From: Takakia lepidozioides
Lineage: Eukaryota; Streptophyta; Takakiopsida; Takakiales; Takakiaceae
Reading direction: 5' to 3'
Assembly: GCA_030704615.1 (NCBI GenBank)
Contig: CM060732.1
Span: forward strand, 76,739,053 to 76,803,052
DNA length: 64,000 nt
The position numbers and the translations under genes are program-made. Below the pieces are notes generated by a model. The model saw only the letters and a list, made by a program, of their open reading frames with translations. It was not told the DNA's origin and ran no database searches. Positions 56,805 through 64,000 of the stretch are shown here, piece after piece. The number at the start of each line of letters is the position of its first letter. Position 1 is the stretch's first letter.

Positions 56805-59800
56805 GGTCTGCCCGCCATCGGGTCCCAGTGGGTCTGCCCTTGCTGGGGTCTGCCCAAGCTCGGTCTGCGCATGTCGTCCGGCAGAAAACCCCAGACCGGC
56901 ACAACAGACCCAGACCTACGTGGCGCGCATCTGCCCGTCCAGATCCGATAATATCCAGAGCGTCCGGATTTAGGGCATGCCATGGCACTCGCCGATCTCC
57001 TCAGACCCCCTTTGCTCTTTTTTTTTTTCTCGTGTTGCTTGCTGTTGTTTGTTGTTTGACTGTTTAGAACCAACAGACTCGGCGGTTGTGAAGAATCCCT
57101 TTGCATGACTTCATGGACTCTCTGGCAACGTCAGAGTCCATCGTTTCAAGCCACAGCCTCTTTTGTTCATATGCTTCTACTATTTTTGCTTTATTGTTCG
57201 CCTATTCGTGGGACTGTTTGAGTGCGGGGAAGTGAGTTACATTGAGTTTACAGTGCAGACTTGAATGGAAGTATTTAGGTCTTTGCTAACAAGTACAACT
57301 CATTTAGCGAACAGCAATTGAGAATCGGCCTTTCCCTTGTCACACTGTCTTGTTCGAGGCTTGTCCTCCATATAGCATGTGTGGAATGGCATTGCAAAAA
57401 TAGCGGAAGCATATGTGCATGGCTGGCTGTATAAAATTCCGATTTCCTCCCGAGTTCCGTCTCTTGGATGTTGTTTGCAGGTGGACCCATCGATGCAGGA
57501 CGAAATGGGCATGTGTGGCGGAATTTTTTGTGCAACGAACCAGTGGACCTTCCAAGTGTTACCATGACAGTGCGGGATGCAGAGACCCAGCCGGGGGACC
57601 ATTGAAATGGTGAAACGGGTGGGGACACTACAGACAGAGGGCAGACCAGATGGGCAGACCAGGAGAAGAGAAGAGTGCACCATGCCAGTCCAGACGAGAA
57701 GACCGAACCAACAGACCAGCCTGGAGAACTCTGGTCAGACCCCGACGGCAGACCGAGTGCAGACAATCTTTGCCTCACGAATGCGACAGACCAGTGCCAC
57801 AGACCCTTTTGGCAGACCCTTTTGGTGGAGACTTAGGGCAGACCATGAAAGTCCTTGGTGGCGGCCATTATTGTGCCTCCGGGACGTTTGATGTTTCGAC
57901 GGCAGTCCAATGGCTGACGTGCATGGCCTTGGCGGTCGCACGCGTGCTCCTGTCACGCTTAGCAGTGAGCCGTTACGTTGGGGTCCTCGCCTCTTCCTCC
58001 TCTTGCGTCTTTCGCGTCTCTCCACTTTGCGACTGCACGGTGTGTTGCGCTTCGCGGTTTCTGCCTCTTCGACTCGACGATTCGGCCGCGTGCCCGTTGT
58101 CGTTCGAAGTGCAAAGGTATCAACTTCACCAGACTTCTTCACCGCCAGACCTTCATTTCCTTTTTTGCTTGCTCTTCTTCATTTGCATTTAGCAGACCGT
58201 CTCTGACACAATTCCTCCTTAGGTTGCAACCATGGAAGAAGCTTGCCCAAAGGCCAGAGCCGATTGGGTGGAATATGTGCATGCCCCTCGCCACAAAGCC
58301 AAGAGAAGGTACTGGTATGAGCCAAGTGAGTACGATGCTAAAATAGTAGAAGCATTTTTAGACTTGCGCATAGCGAAGGAGAGAGAGAATTGGCCAAAGG
58401 ATTGGTTTCAGTGCCCCTTTTGCCCCGATATTGTCAAGGACAAAGAGACTCTAAACCGCCATGCCCTTGACGGAGGATGCAAAGGTATGGTCCTTGAGAA
58501 CTTCAAGCCTTGGCCCAAGCCAAGTTCGTCTAAGGCTGCAAAAGAAATCACTGCAAAGTGTAGGGGTGCGCATGCCGTCGCTCGGTCTGCTGAGGAAGTG
58601 CGGCAACGTTATTACACTGAAGCCGGCCTGTTGAGCCCTGGCCTCGTTGTGCCAGTGAAGAAAAGAAAGCTCAGTGATGGAGCTAAAAAAAATGTAGACC
58701 GCAAAAGTCACAGATCTGGCAGTACCAGTACTGGCAGACCACGGGATATGAGAGTGAGTAGCAAAGAATTGCAACCAGGTCAGTCCCAGCAGACCAACAC
58801 CAGCAGACCACAGGCTGCCGTTTCAACTTTGTCGTCCAGTGGGGATGACTCAAGTGAGGAAGACTCTCATGAAGAGGAGGATCATGTTCAGGACATGTCG
58901 ACGGAGCGGCCGGGACTACTTGTGAGACCGTACTTGGTGAACGACCCCATTGGGTATGCCCCGCCGGTACATGACATAACCCTTGACTCGGACATCCCCA
59001 TGGAGGAATCACACCCTCAAACAGACCCATGACGCCCACCACATATCAGACCTAACAAGCAGACCAAGAAACAGCAGACCCTGACTGACGCTCATGGAGA
59101 TGTAACGGGCACTCCTGTCCGCCCTGACACATTGTACCTGCTTCCCCACGGTCTTCTGCCAGACCAGTACCCAGATGAATCAGATCCGGATTTTTTCCCT
59201 TTTTTGTATGCTTATGTGAGATCAGGGCAAATACAGCAGACCATTGACACAGTCGAGAAGAAGTGGGTGGAGGCACGATCACACCCAAGGGATGAAGACT
59301 ACAACGGCCTCCAGGTACTTGAACCACTCTTTATGCCGTCCTACCGTATTTGCGTCTTTCGATTTCCTGGTTGCAATTAATGATATGCTATGCTGGGTGT
59401 TGTACGTGTGGCCCACTGTTGTCGGTCTACTGTTCTGGGTCTGCTATTCTGTACATGGTACTGCATTACTTGTTCTGGCTGTGGTCTGCTCTATAGGAAC
59501 CGTGCGACTACTTTCCCTTGTTGCAAATCATAGTGTTTTTATTATTATTATTATATATGTGATCTGCTGCGAACCGTCTATTGTTTTGGGTCTGCTTTGC
59601 GCAACATGGTACTGCAGTTGCTTTGAAAGGCGCATTGCTGCCGTGGCTATGGTCTACTGCAGGGATCCACGGCTATTGTCTACTACTATGCTCTACTGGT
59701 CTACTGTAATGGCCTACTGGTGTATGGTCTACTGGCCCAATCTACTAGTCTATGGTCTACTGCTCTATGGTCTACTGGTCTAATGTGAAGGCCAATATTG

Positions 59801-61760
59801 CTGTTTGTTTTCAGGAGGCAAATGCGCAAGACAATCGAGTGTACAGGGCTTTGCAAATCTGGAAGTACAGGTTGAACGGTCCTCCCTTGGAAAATACACT
59901 TGTCCGGAATGAGGTCCGTGATATTCGTGACTACATCCTGAGTCTGTATCCACAGTCGGCTGATGCCATTGCATCAATTCAGGATGGTATCACTGGCCGC
60001 GCAGCAGGCCTCCCTCCGTCTGCTTTGAAGGCTTTTGACAGCGCCGGTCAGACTAGCAGACCCGGCTCAGTGGACCTTTCTTCCGTGACCCGTCCTCCGG
60101 CGGACCTTCGTACCTCTTCAGTAGACCCTCAGCAGACCACATTGCGTGGTCGAAATGTTTTCCCATTTGGCAGACCATGGCGTCCTACACAGCGGTCTGC
60201 AATTGATGAGGAGGACCCCACTCTTCCGAAGTTTCGTTGTGGGGAAAGCAATCGGCATCTGGACTGGTACAATGAGCTTCACCGCATCGTCGCCTCCCGG
60301 TGGACCTTTGCTCCGCAGCACTGCTCAATGGAGGCGACTCGTGTTTTGGACAAAGCCCGTGAGTATGGAGTGGCGCTTCTGGCAGAGGAGACCGAGCCAC
60401 CGCTTATTGCGCAGCTTTTTCTCATGCACGACCCACGCCCACTGGAGATAAGGCACATGGCCATCGCCCACCCAATATTTGGTGTTCGTCCGAAGCACTT
60501 AGCGAGCTTGACAGATACTGCTTTTGAGGAGATGACAGATTGTTTCCTCCGCCGTCAATGGATGCAATTTGGCAATTTCAGGTCTTACACCAAATTAAAA
60601 AAAAACCTTCACAACCTGCAGATGGACCTGCTGCACGGAAGCGAAGAGGCTCGGGAAAGTATCACACAAGACGCCATGATGTGGTTTGTGACTGTGCAGG
60701 AGCGTGCGGTTTTCGACATTGCATTCAACAAACGACATGCTTTCCAAATGCTCTGGAGCGGGTTTCCAGCAAAGGACCGTGTTGCAGCTCTGGGAGAGCT
60801 TGACGAGGCCTTCATGGATCGGCTTATGAAAGATATTGGGCTGTGGACCTAGATCATGGTATGTCATCAAACCTAACAGACCTTTTACACCGACCTTTTC
60901 AACAAACCTTTTACACAAACCTTTTGAACAGACCTTTTAAATAGACCTTGACGTTGACCATGAACGAAGACCTTCTAGCAGACTTTATGAACCATGACAA
61001 CCAACAGAGCCCCATGTGAATAATACCCCCATGTATTCTTCCGTTTGTTAGCCGACCAGGGATGAGTGCTTTGTTTTTGACGTGTTTGTGACATGTTGCA
61101 GAGTATGATCCAGAGGACGAGCTTGTTCGGAATGCTCTTGACCAATACGCCAATGGCGCAAGGCAGCTTCTACGAGCCCTCCGTGGCCATACTGGAGTCG
61201 AGTCACCCGTTAAGTGTAGGCTCATTGGAATTCGTACAACAGCAGACACACAGAACCCAACTCCCATGGAGACCCAGGAGACCCGCAGCAAGCAGACTGT
61301 GGAGCGAGCAGACCCTTCCCAGCCAAATCCCAAGTACCGACATGCCAACCAGCAGACTCCCGACTGGATTACGGAGAACAAGGAACAGCAGACCCCCGAC
61401 TGGATTGCCAGTGATCCCAAGCCAGAGAATGTGGGTGACAAAAACTTTTCGTTGCCAAAACAGACTTTCGTGGAGGCATTGCACACCTTACCCGAAATTA
61501 CCGGGGAGACCTTGGTTATGCAGACCTTTGCAGATAACAACTTCCAGATCGGACATGGGCAGACCTTTCCAGATCAGCGGGCACCCATCACCTTGGCAAA
61601 GCAGACCGCTGCAGTGGAAATCAGACCTGAGCAGACCAGTGCAGACCTGACAAGACCAGACACGACCAGACCACACCAAATCAGACCAGACCACCCCACA
61701 CCAGACAAGACAAGAGCAGACCACAGAAGACCAAACCACAGCAGACCATACCACAGCGGA
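56805..61760. repeat. Dispersed CAGACC hexamer array
   Basis: By hand count about 41 CAGACC on the plus strand and about 8 GGTCTG in this 5-kb segment, where chance predicts about one per strand. They fall in the upstream region, in exons in all three codon frames (QT, RP and TD readings), in introns and in the 3' part, with the densest block at 61610-61760. Spacing is irregular, so it is not a tandem satellite. TAGACC and TGGACC variants are also common. Repeated use in different frames points to a DNA-level motif. Confidence 0.85.
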
Positions 61761-61784
61761 CCAGCGAGCGTAGCTACGGCGTGA
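58232..61784 (+). CDS. Unrecognised multi-exon gene with a C2H2 finger, possibly transposon-borne, two in-frame stops
   Basis: Exon 1 is 58232-59314 (Kozak-like ACCATGG), with finger FQCPFCPDIVKDKETLNRHA near residues 60-85, a basic segment KKRKLSDGAKK and an acidic Ser stretch. A TGA at 59030 interrupts it, but the same frame continues with YLLPHGLLPDQYPDESDPDF to the donor CAG|GTACTT. Exon 2 is 59815-60852, same phase: RALQIWKYRLNGPPLENTLV, FRCGESNRHLDWYNELHRIV and HPIFGVRPKHLASLTD, ending in TAG. Possible exon 3 is 61104-61784 (YDPEDELVRNALDQYANGAR, then a tail built of CAGACC-encoded R/P/D/Q/T). I know no matching family. Its finger and its place beside a transposase suggest a transposon accessory or DNA-binding protein (inference). 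Confidence 0.5.
59401..59790. repeat. Clustered GGTCTACTG/GGTCTGCT units in the intron
   Basis: The intron 59315-59814 contains many GGTCTACTG and GGTCTGCT copies, densest at 59650-59780 with TATGGTCTACTGG units. This is the CAGACC/TAGACC motif in reverse orientation, whereas the exons carry mostly the forward form. Confidence 0.75.
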
Positions 61785-62157
61785 GCCCAGCCCCGTGAGC
61801 CTGGGAGCTGAGCTCACGTTCAAGCTACAAAGCGTGAGCGGCACGAATCTGCTGGAGAAGAAGGTCCTATAGGCGAGGATTGCAGGAAGAGGGCCTATTA
61901 CCGTGGACAAAACAAAGGGGGCCAACACACACCATGTGTGCAATGCCCGCTCAAAAACAGAAATATGAAAACATGGCAGATTTGAACTCAGAATGATTGT
62001 CACAGTTTATTTCAATTCACAGATAGACGCTTTACAATGAATTGCATGTGCATTTGCCCTGGTTCCGTAAACAAAATCCATATGTTTGTCAGAAATGCAA
62101 AGTCTTCACACGGCAACCTGCAAACCAGCATGGGCAGCGGGCATGGCTCGTATGTGT
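61785..62157. other. Short convergent spacer
   Basis: About 370 bp between the tails of the C2H2-finger gene and the SWIM transposase gene. The CAGACC motif stops at about 61760. No other feature seen. Confidence 0.5.
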
Positions 62158-64000
62158 TCAAAGAGAAGTTGGCGGAGCTCCACGCGAGGTGTCCCGCTGT
62201 AGAAGGGTGTTCACTTCTCCATAGCCTAGTGTGGCTTGGTGGATGAATTGGTCTCTCTTACCGTCGCAACACATAATCACAAGGTATATGTAATATTGAT
62301 GCTTGCAGGGGACCCACTTCCCCCTCATGCCGAGAGCGCCCTCACGCATCGTTACAAAGTCCGGACAAGTGCACGAAGGGAAATTCCCGACGGTAACCTG
62401 ATATTCTTTGCCATGAAGAACTGACCCAATTGACAGCACTGTGTAAATCCGTCCATACCCCGGAGAAGGGACTTCGGTGATACGAGACACCCGAGCCTGC
62501 AAAATTCTAGCAGATTCCATCTTGCATTCGTGATCTGCACCCGAAGCGAAACGGCGCACTGTTTTTCCATCTCTTTTTGTTGGGTGGGAGTCGGCACAGG
62601 GTGGCGGCATTGCCGGAGCATGTGGCACATCTGTGCCGACAGTGCATGAGGGCACCACTCGGGACCGTGCAAGACAGAACCCTCCCTCCTCCAGCATGCT
62701 TATCTCGGTTGATGACAGCGACGTCCCAATTTGCACAGGCCAAATTGCGGGGGGAGGGGGTTTCATTATCACCGAAGGATGAACTGTTCCCTTCACGCAT
62801 CGTGCCATATCGTCTGGGCAGAACCAAAATTTGTGGTCCTTTGACTCCCCACTATGATAAGGTCGGAACAACCCTGTGAATGTTGGAGCTGGAGTCCCCC
62901 TGGAGCCTTTGCATATCTTTGATTTGCATTTCTTGAATGAGGGGGTCCGAATTGCCATGCAAGCCACTCTAGATCCTGGTGGGGTGCGTTCTATATGCCA
63001 CTCACTATCAATGCAATCGGATTCCTGCACCATGGCCACCGCCTCCTCCAATGGGATTCCCGCTGTTGTGCTTGTATGTTCTGCACGTGCTCCACTGGAG
63101 GAGGACCCACCTGGGAAGGGGCGGGCACACGACTCAGTCTGCAGTGGAGACACCTTTGGCACAGAGAAATTGACCCTGTCTGGCCGATGGGAATCTCCAT
63201 CTGACCCTGGAAGAGTGTTCAATTTCCTTTTGCATGATCCAAATCTTTCCTCGCCTTCCAAATGGGGGATCCTGGATTGTAGAGCGGACCCTTCAGTGCA
63301 TCTGTTTAGAGCTCTGGCCATCTTTGACGGGACTCCGGACCTACTCGCATCCCTTAGCATCAACAAAGTTGTATCAGGGCCCTTGCCGCCACCCCGTCCC
63401 ATCAGAAAATTGCGGTACCTGGTTTGTTGTGTAAGTGCACGCACCATGTCATCAGCAGTGGCCACATACAAGTCACGACCTGCTTTGGTAGACTGCTGCA
63501 TCCAGGCGTTGTGAACAGTCTCCGCCAAATTACAGGATGGCATGTCGGCCAAGTCCTCCAAGGACATGTCCTGCAGGAGGCATTGCATGGATATGTCAGG
63601 AACGAAAACAAATGGTAGAGGTTCTTCAAGTGACAATCGAAGAACCCCAAATGAACAGGCACGATGCAAAATTTCTGTTTTTGGGATTGAAGAGGCTTAC
63701 CGTCGTCATGAAAGCTCCCCACTGTCTGTACCTGAAGTGCCAGAAAACCAACCAGTCCTCCAACTCCTTTACGTGGGTACCTGTTGCAGCACCAGAGGAG
63801 AACCACCAAGCCCGGATTGCCTGGTAAGTGCTCTCAGCTTCTCCCATTGAGGTGGCATTCTTGTACTTGAGACAGAGCCTTCTGTGCTCCAACTGCAGGT
63901 CAGGGCGAATGCAGCGCTTTGTATGACGTGCCAGAGATTGAGTCCAATGGAAGAGGCATGTGCGCTCCCTATTTTCCATTGGGACCTTAGGATCCCCTGA
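62158..64000 (-). CDS. SWIM-finger transposase, C-terminal half, 5' end off the window
   Basis: Exons on the minus strand: 63701-64000 (open to the right edge) and 62158-63570; the intron 63571-63700 is phase 0 with GTAAGC donor and CTCCTGCAG acceptor. The first exon has CLFHWTQSLARHTKRC, ATSMGEAESTYQAIRAWWFS and WLVFWHFRYRQWGAFMTT, like the part after the catalytic core in MULE/KDZ-type transposases. The second has CNLAETVHNAWMQQSTKAGR and LYVATADDMVRALTQQTRYR, a long variable linker, and a C-terminal SWIM zinc finger: SCTCPDF, then WVPCKHQYYIYL (CxC...CxH). The DDE core would lie beyond the window. A MULE, KDZ or novel superfamily cannot be told apart here. The visible frame is intact, so the gene may be active. 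Confidence 0.7.

Noticed and set aside
56574-57106. Overlapping long ORFs on both strands, 56574-57106
   Set aside because: All five are translations of the GC-rich duplicated block, Pro/Arg/Ala-rich with no family match.
1-64000. CRISPR arrays, rRNA genes and complete tRNA genes
   Set aside because: No regularly spaced direct repeats, no rRNA core motifs and no full cloverleaf were seen; only tRNA-complementary primer sites and one SINE-like promoter.

Overview
This looks like the nuclear genome of a land plant, probably a seed-free vascular plant such as a fern or lycophyte. The evidence is plastid and mitochondrial genes with transit peptides, GT-AG introns with plant-type branch sites, a PLS-type PPR relic, Copia and chromovirus (Ty3/Gypsy) retrotransposons primed by initiator tRNA-Met, and LINE debris inside introns. 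The species cannot be fixed from sequence alone. All exon models were spliced by eye from reading frame, phase and splice sites.

Left third (1-19.4 kb), gene-dense. A PnsB2/NDF5-like plastid NDH subunit (minus, running off the left edge) is followed by a complete three-exon plastid xylulose-5-phosphate/phosphate translocator XPT (minus). XPT shares a 1.2-kb divergent promoter interval with a complete ~16-exon NOT3/CNOT3 gene (plus, 5612-16000). NOT3 introns hold several 5'-truncated copies of one LINE 3' end, all in the same orientation. NOT3 converges on a complete three-exon mitochondrial-type IscA gene (minus, 18033-19328).

Middle (19.4-49 kb), transposon-rich. In order: a frameshifted PPR pseudogene; a 4.5-kb Copia element with 97% identical LTRs but a broken polyprotein; a fragment resembling a Uma2-type nuclease; and a long C-rich, degenerate, 5'-truncated LINE. 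The LINE carries reverse transcriptase, a chromodomain, RNase H and a restriction-like endonuclease. It is split inside the endonuclease by a 6.9-kb chromovirus (34726-41610, minus) flanked by the 5-bp duplication CAATG. A lone LTR with its primer-binding site follows. About 6 kb of AT-rich DNA with no recognisable gene comes next, then a tRNA-like SINE candidate.

Right quarter (49-64 kb). A complete SMG7 gene (nonsense-mediated decay) has two candidate 3'-UTR introns. After a very GC-rich 67-bp duplication lies a ~5-kb segment saturated with the hexamer CAGACC, about 40 copies by hand count where about one is expected. This segment spans the exons and introns of an unrecognised C2H2-finger gene. 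That gene converges on the C-terminal half of a SWIM-finger transposase (minus, running off the right edge). The pair may belong to a large, possibly undescribed DNA transposon whose recognition motif is CAGACC; this is inference.
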